Of a stretch of DNA of 64,000 nt, positions 34,847 to 45,272 are shown piece after piece. The DNA is from Vanessa cardui. Its lineage: Eukaryota; Arthropoda; Insecta; Lepidoptera; Nymphalidae. Location of the stretch: the NCBI RefSeq assembly GCF_905220365.1, contig NC_061138.1:1798001-1862000 (forward strand). The letters run 5' to 3'. Positions within the stretch are counted from its first letter, which is position 1. Each line of letters starts with the position of its first letter. Made by a program: the position numbers and the translations under genes. The notes below the pieces were generated by a model, which ran no database searches, was not told the DNA's origin, and worked only from the letters and a program-made list of their open reading frames with translations.

Positions 34847-35081
34847 TTTTTTTTTAAATATGAGACAACATCACATACATTACTCTGATCCCAATGTAAG
34901 TAGCTGAAGCACTTGTGTTTTGGAAATCAGAAGTAACGACGGTACCACAAACACCCAGACCCAAGACAACATAGAAAACTAATGGTAATCTACATACTCG
35001 GCCGGGAATCGAACCCGGGACCTCAGAGTGGCGTACCCATGAAAACCGGTGTACACACCACTCGACCATGGAGGTCGTCAA
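34847..35081 (-). mobile_element. SINE-C, near complete
   Basis: On the minus strand it begins GACGACCTCCATGGTCGAGTGG (A box in GTGGTCGAGTGG-type sequence), has a B box GGGTTCGATTCCC, then TCTATGTTGTCTTGGGTCTG, GGTACCGTCGTTAC and CACTTGTGTT-related sequence, and ends ATTGGGATCAGAGTAATG, GTTGTCTCATATTT and an A-run. It is one of the two best copies. Confidence 0.85.
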
Positions 35082-35324
35082 GGTTAAGTTTTCTATTGTT
35101 AAATTCTTTTTAATTATGAGTTCGTAGTTAGGTATTAGCATTGTTGAACTCTCGAATCTTGAAAAGAAAGATGTAGACGCTTCATTTGATTTTTCTTCGG
35201 TTATTTTTATTTGGATTTCAATACCATTTCAATGAGGGAGCAATAGAGAGTGCTTTTATCTGCTCTGTAAATTGTTAACAGTGATTGCAGAGTTTTAATA
35301 TTATTGAATATACAAATGTACCTA

Positions 35325-35465
35325 ATTTTTACAACGGATATAACATCTAAGCTACTGAGGTGGGAAGCACATAGGTGATATAATTAATGATTAACATTAC
35401 TTACTTCGCTAATGTCTATGGGTGGTGATTACCATTTACCATCAGGTAGGCCATTTGAAATATTT
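35325..35465 (+). repeat. Repeat D relic
   Basis: ATAACATCTAAGCTACTGAG, CGCTAATGTCTATGGGTGG and ATTTACCATCAGGTAGGCCA match the 3' half of repeat D with deletions. Confidence 0.55.
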
Positions 35466-36273
35466 GATAATGTTATGTAAGGTTTCATAAATATGAATTA
35501 TACTTTAGTGTGCGGTTTTTTAATGTCAACATTGATGCTCTTACCCCTGTTTGTAATGCGTATTAATAATATTAGATTACCAACGAAAGGGCTCGTTCAA
35601 AGGCGCCGACGCAATTACGGTTCTATCATACGTGCAGAAATTAAACCTATATCGGTCAATCAATGGACGGAATATTAAATAAAAATCTCTGATAACGTTC
35701 TTTGTGGTAACGTTTTAACGATTAAATTTAAGGTAAATTTACAGACCAGGTGGCTTAGAATACGCGAAACTTGGGTAACAGTAGTTTTGTGGTAAAACCC
35801 AGACCCAATTGACATTCATGTGTGTGTATACCTGTGCTGAGCATGGGTAGTGATGAAAATGTAACTCGCGTGTGACTACATATTAAAATAAATTGTGAGC
35901 GTTCGCTTCGAAATAAGTCTTTATTTCTTGAATTCGGTTCTAAAGGAAAGTGTCTGGTGACGTAATTGCTTTTTGTTTCATCTCTGAATAGTTTATCTAA
36001 TTCTTGTTTCGCTGACATTGGCCTAAATCTTGTTTAAGGTAGATGCGCACTACATTTTCGCCAATATTCTACGTATTGGGTCGAGTTTAATACAAATATT
36101 TTTAAACTAGTATGTACTTAATATTATATTGAAGTTTATAATTCATGCTAAATCAAGCATGTGGAAATGATCGTCGATTACATAATTTTTTTATCTAATA
36201 GGACGGTTAAATGCATTTGATGATGTGATGTGACCCATTAATTTTATGATATTAAATATACCGATAATTATAC
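35466..36273. other. Unique DNA with two unrecognised small open frames
   Basis: A 61-codon ATG frame at 35493-35678 (plus) starts MNYTLVCGFLMSTLMLLPLF, a hydrophobic signal-like segment, followed by VQRRRRNYGS. An 87-codon ATG frame at 35755-36018 (minus) starts MSAKQELDKLFRDETKS. I recognise neither. The first could be a short secreted or membrane peptide by layout, but a chance frame is at least as likely. Confidence 0.2.
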
Positions 36274-36432
36274 CATTTTTAAATGTTAAAAAAGAGTAAC
36301 TACTGAAATTCTTGCCGGTTCTTCTCTGTAGAATCTATTTTCCGAACCGGTGCTAGCTTCACTTAATTGTAAAATGACGATTCAAAAGTGCTTGTAAAAG
36401 CCTATTTGAATAAAGTTTATTTTGATTTGATT
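36274..36432 (+). repeat. Repeat B copy, target of a SINE-A
   Basis: It runs from ATTTTTAAATGTTAAAAAAG to AAGTTTATTTTGATTTGATT. Its tail TTTGATTTGATT (36421-36432) was duplicated when SINE-A 36433 inserted, so repeat B was there first. Confidence 0.85.
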
Positions 36433-36746
36433 AAGAGTCGAGATGGCTCAGTGGTTAGAACGCGTGCATCTTAACCGATGATTGCGGGTTCAAACCCAGG
36501 CAAGCACCGCTGATTCATGTGCTTAATTTGTCTTTATAATTCATCTCGTGCTCAGCGGTGAAGGAAAACATCGTGAGGAAACCTGCATGTGACAAATTTC
36601 ATAGAAATTCTACCACATGTGTATTCCACCAACCCGCATTGGAACAGCGTGGTGGAATGTGTTCCAAACCTTCTCCTCAAAGGGAGAGGAGGCCTTTATC
36701 CCAGCAGTGGGAATTTACAGGCTGTTGTTGTTGTTGTTGTTGCTGA
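36433..36746 (+). mobile_element. SINE-A, best-preserved copy, 12-bp duplication
   Basis: TTTGATTTGATT precedes it (36421-36432) and recurs at 36747-36758. The head has GGCTCAGTGG and GGGTTCAAACCC. The body contains CATCTCGTGCTCAGCGGTGA, GAGGAAACCTGCATG and CCACCAACCCGCATTGG. The 3' end is GAGGCCTTTATCCCAGCAGT, GGGAATTTACAGGCTG and (TTG)n. Intact promoter boxes and tail suggest a young insertion. Confidence 0.92.
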
Positions 36747-36758
36747 TTTGATTTGATT

Positions 36759-37267
36759 GATTACGGTGGATTTTCGTCTGATGCTTCCTGGTTTCCTTAC
36801 GGTGTTTTAATTTACGAAAGACCACTAAATAAATTACAAACATAAATTAAGCATCAATTTCAGATTAAGAATCACTCGTCATCGGTTCTTACTCGGTTAT
36901 ATATTTAACCCTTTTCCCTTTACCCTTTATCAGAACGTCTAGACACGTTTTCACTTTCCGCATTGTATACTATCAATTATTCCATACAAATCACAAATTC
37001 ACAATTTATTTATCGAGATAGTCATGTGACCGGCTGTGTAGGCTTTATGTGTATCTACCTTTATAGCATTTAAATCACTCTTGTGCTGTTTTATTCAAGT
37101 AATATGTCAATTTGCCGAATAATATTGACCTTAGCTGGTGTATGTATTATAGATACTGAGAATTTTCGTAATATTTGATTCTTTTATATATTTTTACGTA
37201 ACATTTATTATTTAATGTAACACAGTATATAATTAAATTATGAAATTAATGATGTTCAGTTTTTTGG
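36759..37267. other. Unique DNA, no gene seen
   Basis: No feature is supported. Confidence 0.4.
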
Positions 37268-37485
37268 ACAAGAGCCGAAATGGCCCAGTTGTTAGTACGC
37301 GTACATCTTAACCGATGAATGCGGGTTCAAACCCAGGCAAGCGTCACTGAATTTAACGAAATTCAGCCACAAATGAATCCACCAACAAGCATTAGAGCAG
37401 CGACGTGGAAGATGCTCCTAACCTTCTCCTCAAAGGGAGAGGAGAACTTTTATTAGCAGTGGGAGATTTACAGGCTGTAAATATT
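37268..37485 (+). mobile_element. SINE-A with internal deletion
   Basis: The head GGCCCAGTTG and B box GGGTTCAAACCC are present. The sequence then jumps from AAGCGTCACTGAATTT to AACGAAATTCAGCCAC, losing about 90 bp, and resumes with CCACCAACAAGC and TCTCCTCAAAGGGAGAGG to ACAGGCTG. I found no clear target duplication. Confidence 0.8.
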
Positions 37486-38144
37486 GTGCATTATTTGTTG
37501 TTTGTGCTAAAACATACTGTTATTATTATTTGGACGAGAAGGAAACATTAGCGTCCTAATGTCAATAACTGAAGTGTTATGTCCGGGAGTCAAACCCGTG
37601 CGAGTTGCAACTTAACGTTTGCGCCATATTGTGATAGATTCGGCACTTTGCAACCCCGGATAGCAAAAGTAATAAGCGGATACTTTTTTTTGCATTGTTT
37701 CTTCGCAGGTATTATTTAGGGAACTGAACTGATATTTTGGATTTTTGACAGTCAATAAGTAACATTAAAGCTTATATTAAATATTTTGACTATGACCACA
37801 CATTCGACAACAATAGTTACACTTTTATCCCTGATTTGGGTTTATGGTTGTGTGTCAGCGTAATTCTGATCATGAGTTTTATTGATATACAACTAAACAA
37901 AGAGTAAGTGCAAGCAAAACTGAAGTAATTGCTCTCATATTATTTTGCTCAGAAGCTTTTTAACAGAGGCTCTTAGGCAGAGGAAAGGATTACATTATTT
38001 TTTTGGCATTAGTTTATGAACTATTGCAGGCTTCGAATCCCAACGCATTTAATTTCAAGCGATCTAGTAACCATTATAGCAGTACTAATAATCTGTTTGA
38101 AGCAGGCGTGTATAATCTAAATTTAACACGGAAGAACATAGTAC
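37486..38144. other. Unique DNA with a tRNA-like repeat scrap
   Basis: GGGAGTCAAACCCGTGCGAG near 37583 resembles a reversed B box from the family at 20402. No gene was recognised. Confidence 0.35.
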
Positions 38145-38339
38145 AGTCAGAGTAAGAAAACCTTCGTCAGTTTTCGAACTCATTCCTTTATCAAGTCTTA
38201 AACTCTTAGTACCTTTTGAATCTAAACATCGAATCATTGCGACGCAATATGTCATTCTCGATCGGCAAAGCAGATTATCGCTCATGCTGAGCACACGAAA
38301 ATAGATCTTAAGGTGACGAACCTTTTCTTACCCCGACTG
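38145..38339. mobile_element. Tc1/mariner-like MITE, 195 bp
   Basis: CAGTCAGAGTAAGAAAA at the left end matches CAGTCGGGGTAAGAAAA at the right end (reverse complement), and similarity continues through TTCGTCA, giving inverted repeats of about 26 bp with four mismatches. TA flanks both sides (38143-38144 and 38340-38341), the Tc1/mariner target duplication. There is no transposase. A minus open frame overlapping it (38085-38294) is incidental. Confidence 0.8.
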
Positions 38340-38341
38340 TA

Positions 38342-38777
38342 CAGATGATTGTATGACTGCAGACACGCCTGTTTGCTTCGAGTTGCTTGTACAGTGCGTC
38401 ATTGTGAATATTTCGGCGGCGACTGACTCAGCTCTGCATACGAATCTTGTTCGAAGACATTTCGCCTTCTGAATACTTAAGTCACGATTTTTATTTACGT
38501 TTGTTTTTAAATTTTTTTTTTTTAGTATCGCTAATGCGATCGTTGAAGTATAATTCGTGGCAGGCGCCTACATTACATTGAATTGTGACACCGTCTTGTA
38601 GGAATTGATGGTGATTGATTGCGTTCGAATGTACTAGGTTTTTCTCGTGGTTCCACCTAGATTTTTTATGTACCTAAACAGATATTTGTTCTAAAAAAAA
38701 TAAGTTTACGTTAAAAATCTAAATACATAATTATCTTAGTATGCGTGATATCTACGCTCGACACGACTAACTTCATA
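38342..38777. other. Unique DNA, no gene seen
   Basis: Relatively GC-rich at 38370-38470, with no recognised feature. Confidence 0.35.
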
Positions 38778-40160
38778 CTATTTTCGTAGTATGCGTGTAC
38801 TTAGTGGCCAACTGTTAGCTACTATTATTTTCAATGCGTTTTCAGCTTTGACCGTCTTTTTTATTTCGGACAGGTAAATTAATCTACTCAATCTTATAGT
38901 AAGTGATAGTGGAGTCCAAGAGCGACGGCGGACAGTAGAGTCAGGAAGAATATAATATCTAGACATTCGAAGGGTTCCGTTACACGTCAAATACTTCAAA
39001 TATCTTCAGCTAATGTGTAGTCGTGATGAATTTCGTGAATAAAAATAAACGATTTAACTAAAAAACAGCGATTTCTTCGAAGCCGAACGTCTGATTGCCT
39101 CGATAGGGTAAACGAAACACAAAATTAGTTTCGTACAAACGTTCTAATCCCCTGTCTAATTTTTTCATGCCAATTCCAGACGTGAGGGCTTGCCAATTCG
39201 TTTTTTTTTCTCTAGTTTCCCCAGAAAGCGGGTTCGTTACACTCACCTTGTGTTTCGTCCTCTAAATTAAATTACAGTTCAGTACCTAGAAATAGACCGC
39301 GCCCGTTTCCGACGAAATGTCTATTAAAATCCATATCAATTACTCTGATTATGACCTTAAAGCTGATCGGGGCGTTTAAATTAAATACCACTTGTTTGCC
39401 TTTCGTTTCAGTTCTAGTTTCGTAAGAGCGATTGGAAAGTTTTTAAAACATATATGGCTCGTTCTGGGTCCGCGTCTGATTATATTTTGAGACCTAACTA
39501 GTAAGCCTTGTGTATCCTAATAAGTCTTTGCATGTGTGCAGCACTCTCACCAATAACTATCACTTACTCAATAGACAGCAGTGCGTAGTACGTCTGTGTG
39601 AAATATAATACTTTGAAATATGAGGGTCTAAATTTGTATAGCTTTAATGATTTTGAATCGTTGTAAAAAAGTATGTTTACGTGCTTGGAACAAATAGTAA
39701 TGAATAGGAGTTTTCAAAGTACTCACTCTAAATTTTCCTGCAAAGAGACGTCAAGAATAATTTCCCGTTTTTCTTCGTCTAAAAAGAGATATTGAATTCG
39801 TTTCGTTTCGGATACATTTGTGAAAACCGACTCCGACACAGGTACGTTACCTATGATTTCGTATTCAGCGATGTTCCGTGCAAAAAGGAGCAGGAAGTAG
39901 CTGTCCAACGATTTATGTCACGAAAAGTCCTTAATAGGTGCGCCATTCCGTACCGCAGACTTGAAAATCTCTGCAAGGCCCGCAATGCAGTAGTGGGCGG
40001 CGCCGTACGCTGCACTGCAAAATTGTTGTTTATAGGCCGCACCGCCCTCCGCCATTACTAAAATTATATCACTTATTTCAAATTTCGAATACGGCTCAAT
40101 CGATTTTTTTTTAAACTTTTCGTCCTTTGCGTTCGTGTCCCCTAACACGGGTTTATAAGG
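38778..40160 (-). other. Cluster of unrecognised minus-strand open frames
   Basis: Four main frames follow each other on one strand: 39918-40148 (76 codons), 39723-39908 (61), 39058-39246 (62) and 38778-38999 (73). The first contains an ATG at 40055 in good context (GTAATGG) that opens MAEGGAAYKQQFCSAAYGAA, with a TTATAAAC box near 40152-40160. The second ends exactly where a GTGAGTAC donor-like sequence supplies its stop (about 39721). Another AAG|GTGAGT donor lies at 39246-39250. Base composition here is richer than the surroundings. None of the translated pieces resembles a family I know. It could be a short multi-exon gene, a decayed gene, or a stop-poor non-coding block. Confidence 0.22.
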
Positions 40161-41336
40161 AATATTCTGAATCTAATTACCGGCACGCAATCTCGAGTCT
40201 GCGCGCTCGGGTCGATGCACTCTGCTCTGATAAAAGATAAACTTTTTTGTTTGGCTAATGGCTACACGTTAGATTTCGATATCGTAAGTGGCCAAGTATT
40301 TATTTGAATTTAAAATTAAGTGAAGATTTAATGTCGTATTGCAATGTTATATATGAGCATTAGATTTTTTTTAATTAACTAAGTGGTCGTTTAAAGAATA
40401 AAACATCATTTGATAACAATGTTAACCTTTTTCTTACGATACATATTAGTTAAAAACTTATTAAATAAAACATCTGAATAAGTACTGAGTACTGAGTACT
40501 GAGTACACAATAATGTGTGATTATTATGAATTAATATTGATATTAAGTCTCTCGTTGGTTTCATCGGTTATTTTTAATTTAAATATTTTAAGGAAATGTA
40601 ATCTTAACAAGAATAATTATATAAATATTTCGAGTTTATATTCATACTTTTTGCATTTAATTGCAACTTTTTTTTTATTTATCTAATGTATTTCTCTTTT
40701 TAATTTCTCTTGATATTTTATCTCTTAATTAAATTATTAAGGTTACTTCGTTTATCGTTATAATTCAAATGTGCGTTCGATTTTATAATTAAAATATTTT
40801 AATATATATCAAACCTTATATTTTATTATATACGACATTATTCCAATTAATAATTAAGTTGAAAAAGACACTAAACTTTGTTCATTAAACTTATCAGTAA
40901 ACTGTATTGATATATTTAAAAGGAAGTCGTGTTAACATAAAATTATCTATAAATAATAATTCTAAAAATATACATATTTCATCTTAAGCTTAATCTGTCA
41001 ATCCATTACGGAGATAGTAAGATCAGATGCAATACTTTTTGTAGCGTTACTAAGCGGTGGAAGCTGGGCAGGTGGGCTATTTGATCGTGTAGATATCACC
41101 AGCCATTAGCATTGCCGTTGTAATTACTAACCACCTTTTATATCACCAATCCGTCACCAAATCTGACGGATACATGTTCTATACCTTACCTACCTATAGT
41201 TACAAAAGATCACGTGCTTTCCGAGGAATTGGACCTAAATACTGTCTTTACTGTCAGTACATAACGGCCCGGAATTTCGAAGCCCGTGACTAAGAAATTG
41301 TACCTAATCAATAGAATTACACTGTTAACTGTTTGT
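40161..41336. other. Unique AT-rich DNA, no gene seen
   Basis: The first 70 bp are GC-rich (CTGCGCGCTCGGGTCG). The remainder is AT-rich apart from a small (AGTACTG)n run and a CACGTG at 41211. No coding signal. Confidence 0.4.
40481..40506. repeat. Short tandem repeat (AGTACTG)n
   Basis: About 3.7 perfect 7-bp units. Confidence 0.9.
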
Positions 41337-41626
41337 GGTGGTAGGGCTTTGTTCAAGCCCGTCTGGGTAGGTACCACCCACTCATCAGTTATTCTACCGC
41401 CAAATAACAATACTCAGTATTGTTGTGTTCCGGTCTGAAGGGTGAGTGAGCCAGTGTAACTACAGGCACAAGGGACATAACATCTTAGTTCCCAAGGTTA
41501 GTGGCACATTGACGATGTAAGGAATAGTTAATATTCCGTACAGCGTCTTTGTCTATGGGCGATGGTGACCACTTACCATCAGGTGGCCCATATGCTCGTC
41601 CGCCAACCTATACCATAAAAAAAAAT
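41337..41626 (+). repeat. Repeat D, near complete
   Basis: It aligns end to end with 12728-13012, including GTCTGGGTAGGTACCACCCA, GTAACTACAGGCACAAGG, TCCCAAGGTTAGTGGC, TCAGGTGGCCCATATGCTCG and an A-run. Confidence 0.85.
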
Positions 41627-42389
41627 AATAAATAATATTAAAGTTATTAACACAATTCCTTTGTGACGTATCAATCTATGTAAAGATATGATGTTATGTG
41701 TGTCGCGTATAATAAATGTTTCTAGTCCAAGACGAGTAATATTCCATGCTTGTTTCAGGTCCACCGGGTTCAGTAGCCGATAACCAATGATAACAAGTGA
41801 GTATACATAAATAAATGCGATTTTTGCTAATGTTGCTACGTGCCGATCGTTTCCGAAAATTGCCGAATTTCGATCCGATTCGATCGGCCGATTATTTACC
41901 TAAAAAGAACTATTCAATTACAAGTTTATCGCTATGTAAAATTAATTGTCATCGTCGTGATATGTTATCTATATAAAACTATTCTTACATTGTATCGTAC
42001 CTATATGAAGCTCGTTAAATGAATATTTTTTGTAAAAAATAACTATTTCTAAAGTGAAATACCCATACATTTTCCTTACTCCTCGAAAGCTATTAAGCCT
42101 TGCGTCTAATAATTATTTTGTTAATAGTATTGTGTTAAATAAATAATGATATATTATTAATAATTGTGGGCAAACATTTGTGTACATACATTAAATGTTA
42201 AAAAAAAAACTTTTTTTTAAATTATATTCATCCTTTTATAACTTAAATAACTTAATCTAACTTAACCTAACCTATCGACAACGCTTTGTATAAATAACCT
42301 TTATGTATTTAATATATAGAATGGAATGTAAGAATTACCTACATTTTGTGATTATCGTATCGTCAGGAAACCTGCATGGGTCGTTTACG
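41627..42389. other. Unique AT-rich DNA, no gene seen
   Basis: A CTTAACCTAACCTA at 42260-42273 recalls the insect telomere unit but is only two units long. Nothing else was recognised. Confidence 0.4.
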
Positions 42390-42512
42390 TTTTAGTTTTA
42401 AGAGTGGTATTCGAAGCACAAGGAACATAGAATCTTAGTTCTTAAATTTTGTGGGCGATGTAAAGATTGCCTTGAATATGGAATATTAGATCAGCGCTTT
42501 CCACCAGGTGAC
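42390..42512 (+). repeat. Repeat D relic
   Basis: GAAGCACAAGGAACATAGAA, TCTTAGTTCTTAAATTTTG, GGGCGATGTAAAGA and TTTCCACCAGGTGACA follow repeat D with deletions. Confidence 0.5.
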
Positions 42513-42739
42513 ATTTTTTGTCTTTATACTTGTTATTATTAAAAAGGATATGTTTAAATTTAAGCAATTTAAGCGCTTTTTTGTCTGATATTTTTAACAG
42601 CGGATTAAGTATGACGTATAATTCAACGGCTACAACCGCCGAACAAACTAGTTTCGGTATACATATGTCATTTCATTATTGAGTGCATTCCCGCCGCACC
42701 GCCGGCATTGATACGATCAAACGTTATACAGTCAGGGTG

Positions 42740-42960
42740 CAAATTTTAAAATAACCCATTGTTTGCAGTGATCGATTGCGATCGGGGGTTTGTTCCCGCG
42801 GCGATCACGTGACCCGACCGACTAATTCTTAGCAGGGGCCCGTTTATTGAGTGTTTAAATGGAATTGGATTTGGGAATACGTTGGCCGTTTGATAACGTA
42901 TTGGGACTCGCGGCCAATTTATATCGTGCGATTATTTTGGCAATGTAAAAACGCTTAACT
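42740..42960. promoter_or_regulatory. GC-rich block with TCACGTGA E-box
   Basis: The block contains GATCGATTGCGATCGGGG, CCCGCGGCGATCACGTGACC (E-box at 42805-42812), CAGGGGCCCG and GACTCGCGGCCAAT. It is unlike its AT-rich neighbours and has no open frame or repeat. A conserved enhancer or promoter is one reading, inferred from composition and motif only. Confidence 0.22.
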
Positions 42961-43054
42961 TTTTTTTATATTTAATTTCGTCTTAGTAGGCAGAAAAGAG
43001 ACAAATATATCTTCATAACTTTATAAATATAAAAATAGAGTAATTTAGGAGTAA

Positions 43055-43160
43055 TACCTTAGTGACCAATATTGATGGTGCGTTGATGATGTAAGGGATG
43101 GTTAAAACCTCCCATGTGCTAATGTCTATGTGATCAGTGGTGATCACTTACCAATTACCA
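43055..43160 (+). repeat. Repeat D relic
   Basis: GGTGCGTTGATGATGTAAGG, GCTAATGTCTATGTGATCAG and GGTGATCACTTACC follow the 3' half of repeat D. Confidence 0.5.
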
Positions 43161-43599
43161 AAGTTAGGAAGTCGAATTATTTATCTACAACAAAGGTTAC
43201 ATTGATGTTAACTATAATAAATATATGTTTTTTTCAATCTAGGAATTTGTAGTCGTAGTTGTAGTAGCTTCAGTTGTTTTTGCAATTCATCAAAGTCTTT
43301 CCTCCATACTTCGATTATCTTACAGTATTTATATTTGTACTATTCATATATTATAATATTCTCTTTTGTAGTTATTTTAACGTAATATAGATAAGATTTT
43401 TTGTAACTACCGTTACTGAACCCTTAAGATAAAATATAACAAAAAGAATGAGAATTTACGTATCTTTATACAGTTTTTTGTAGGCGTCAAGTAATCAGTC
43501 ATTTGTTAAAACAAAAGAACGTCGGAGGCGTATGTCTCTTGATGTCCGGACGTGTTTCATAGTAATAAATATGTCTTCTTTCTATTTATTTTTTTTCAT
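43161..43599. other. Unique AT-rich DNA, no gene seen
   Basis: No feature is supported. Confidence 0.4.
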
Positions 43600-43690
43600 A
43601 TTTAAAATAGGTGGGCAGTCTGGCAAATGGGCCACCTGACAGAACGATGTCGCCAACGCCCGTAGACAATACACCGTATTAAATATTAGC
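43600..43690 (-). repeat. Repeat D/E-type relic
   Basis: GTGGGCAGTCTGGCAAATGG, GCCACCTGACAG and GCCCGTAGACAATACACCGT match the reversed 3' end of the repeat D/E group. Confidence 0.45.
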
Positions 43691-43927
43691 CACAGTGACG
43701 TGATGACTTTGGGATATTTTATCAGCGTTTCAGATCAAAACTTGCGACAATATACAACCCGAAGTTACCAATTATATATTATCATAGTGAATTATGACGG
43801 GATAGCTAGCGATATAATGTTTTATAGTAACTTTATGATCGCTCTACGAACAGTTTTAATATTTATACGCGGGCTTGAGATGTTACAATTCCAACCCCAT
43901 AACTTGCAACCAACCTTTTATGTAATA

Positions 43928-44131
43928 CTAGTAATTGCCTGCGGCTTCGCTCCCGTTTTAGTGTTGATTGTCATTTGTTAGGCAAAAAAGTAGCCTATGT
44001 CCTTTATTGCAGTTCAAGTTTGTTTGATATCAAATTTAATCAAATTCGGTTCAGCGGTTTGGTCGTGAAAGAGCGACAGACAGACAGAGTTACTATCACA
44101 CTCATAATAGTTATATAGAAATTAATATAGA
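43928..44131 (-). mobile_element. Helitron-1, complete
   Basis: On the minus strand it starts TCTATATTAATTTC after A and ends GCAATTACTAG before T, the A|TC...CTAG|T pattern. GCGAAGCCGCAGGC forms a hairpin near the 3' end. The interior has CTGTCTGTCTGTCGCTC, AACCGCTGAACCGAATTTGA and ATAGGCTACTTTTTTGCC. An unrecognised 93-codon plus frame (43700-43981) runs into it by chance. Confidence 0.7.
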
Positions 44132-44183
44132 TTAATTATGTTCGAATACCGTTTTATATATTAATGTTTTGTAGTATTACGAC

Positions 44184-44390
44184 TTTTTTATGGTTGGCGT
44201 ACGCGCATATGGGCCACCTGGTGGTAAGTGGTCACCATCACCCATAGACAATGACGCTGTAAGAAATATTAACTATTCCTTACATCGTCAATGTGCCACC
44301 AACCTTGGGAACTAAGATGTTATGTACCTTGTGCCTGTAGTTACACTGGCTCACTCACCATTCAAACCGGAACACAAGCCCTACCACCAA
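44184..44390 (-). repeat. Repeat D with internal deletion
   Basis: Reversed copy: TTTTTTATGGTTGGCG, GGGCCACCTGGTGGTAAG, CATAGACAATGACGCTG, GTGCCACCAACCTTGGG, CCTTGTGCCTGTAG, then AACCGGAACACAA joined directly to GCCCTACCACCA. About 85 bp between these two blocks are missing. Confidence 0.8.
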
Positions 44391-44915
44391 GTAAGGAGTT
44401 TTAGTCGCCGTGTGATCCATTGGACAGCCGTCTGAATATTAACTAAATTTAAATCACGTGTAGACGATTAGGAAGGGGTTTATTTCAAGTCCATGATGAT
44501 TTCGAGAATTGGAATTAAATGAAGTAAATGTTTAAAATTAGCAATCATTAAAATACTATTTGTAATGATCGTAAAGTAACAATATTAGCTTACAAATTCG
44601 TTGTAGCTATTAAAAGCACGGACGCGCATGCGCGTGGTATCGGCTGCGTATGTAACGTTTGGCGCGTTTCGATCTGTATTATGTATTTTGGATAAACGTG
44701 TAATTTGTGATTGTTTACTAACGTAAACGTGGCTTATAATATTTCAATATATTTTGTTAACTATTTCTACGCGAGTTTTTTTATTCATTATATTTTTTTA
44801 TATTATTTAATTCTGATTATATGAAAAACGTAACATTACTTTGTTGTATTTCAAATTATTATCGGATTGTTATTGTTTTCTAGCAAGTTCAATTACGTTT
44901 TTATTTAAAATAATT
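44391..44915. other. Unique DNA, no gene seen
   Basis: A GC-rich spot at 44618-44664 (GGACGCGCATGCGCGTGG) is the only non-AT feature. Confidence 0.4.
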
Positions 44916-44969
44916 TGACAGTCAAGTGTATTGTTCAAATTTGAAAAACCTTGTGACTGTCAAATCAAA

Positions 44970-45272
44970 TGATGAGTCGAGATGGCCCATTGGTTAGAAC
45001 GCGTGCATCTTAACCGATGATTGCGGGTTCAAGCCCAGGCAAGCACCGCTGATTCATGTGCTGAATTTGTCTTTATAATTCATCTCGTGCTCAGCGGTGA
45101 AGGAAAACATCGTGAGGAAACCTGCATGTGACAAATTTCATAGAAATTCTGCCACATGTGTATTCCACCAACCCGCATTAGAACAGCGTGGTGGAATATG
45201 TTCCAAACCTTCTCCTCAAAGGGAAAGGAGGCCTTTAGCCCAGTAGTGGGAATTTACAGGCTGTTGTTGTTG
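44970..45272 (+). mobile_element. SINE-A
   Basis: The head has GGCCCATTGG and B box GGGTTCAAGCCC, followed by the full body and the end GAGGCCTTTAGCCCAGTAGT, GGGAATTTACAGGCTG and (TTG)n. A 22-bp segment beginning TGACAGTCAA lies at 44916-44937 and again at 45273-45294 (one mismatch). Taken as the target duplication, it leaves 35 extra bases between the duplication and the usual SINE start. Confidence 0.85.

Noticed and set aside
40488..40506. Possible transposon inverted repeat at GAGTACT motifs
   Set aside because: It is explained by a 7-bp tandem repeat of AGTACTG.
42255..42275. Telomeric (TTAGG)n
   Set aside because: Only about two CCTAA units are present, with no array.
43700..43981. 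93-codon plus-strand frame
   Set aside because: Its last part is the reverse strand of a Helitron, and the rest has no recognisable feature.
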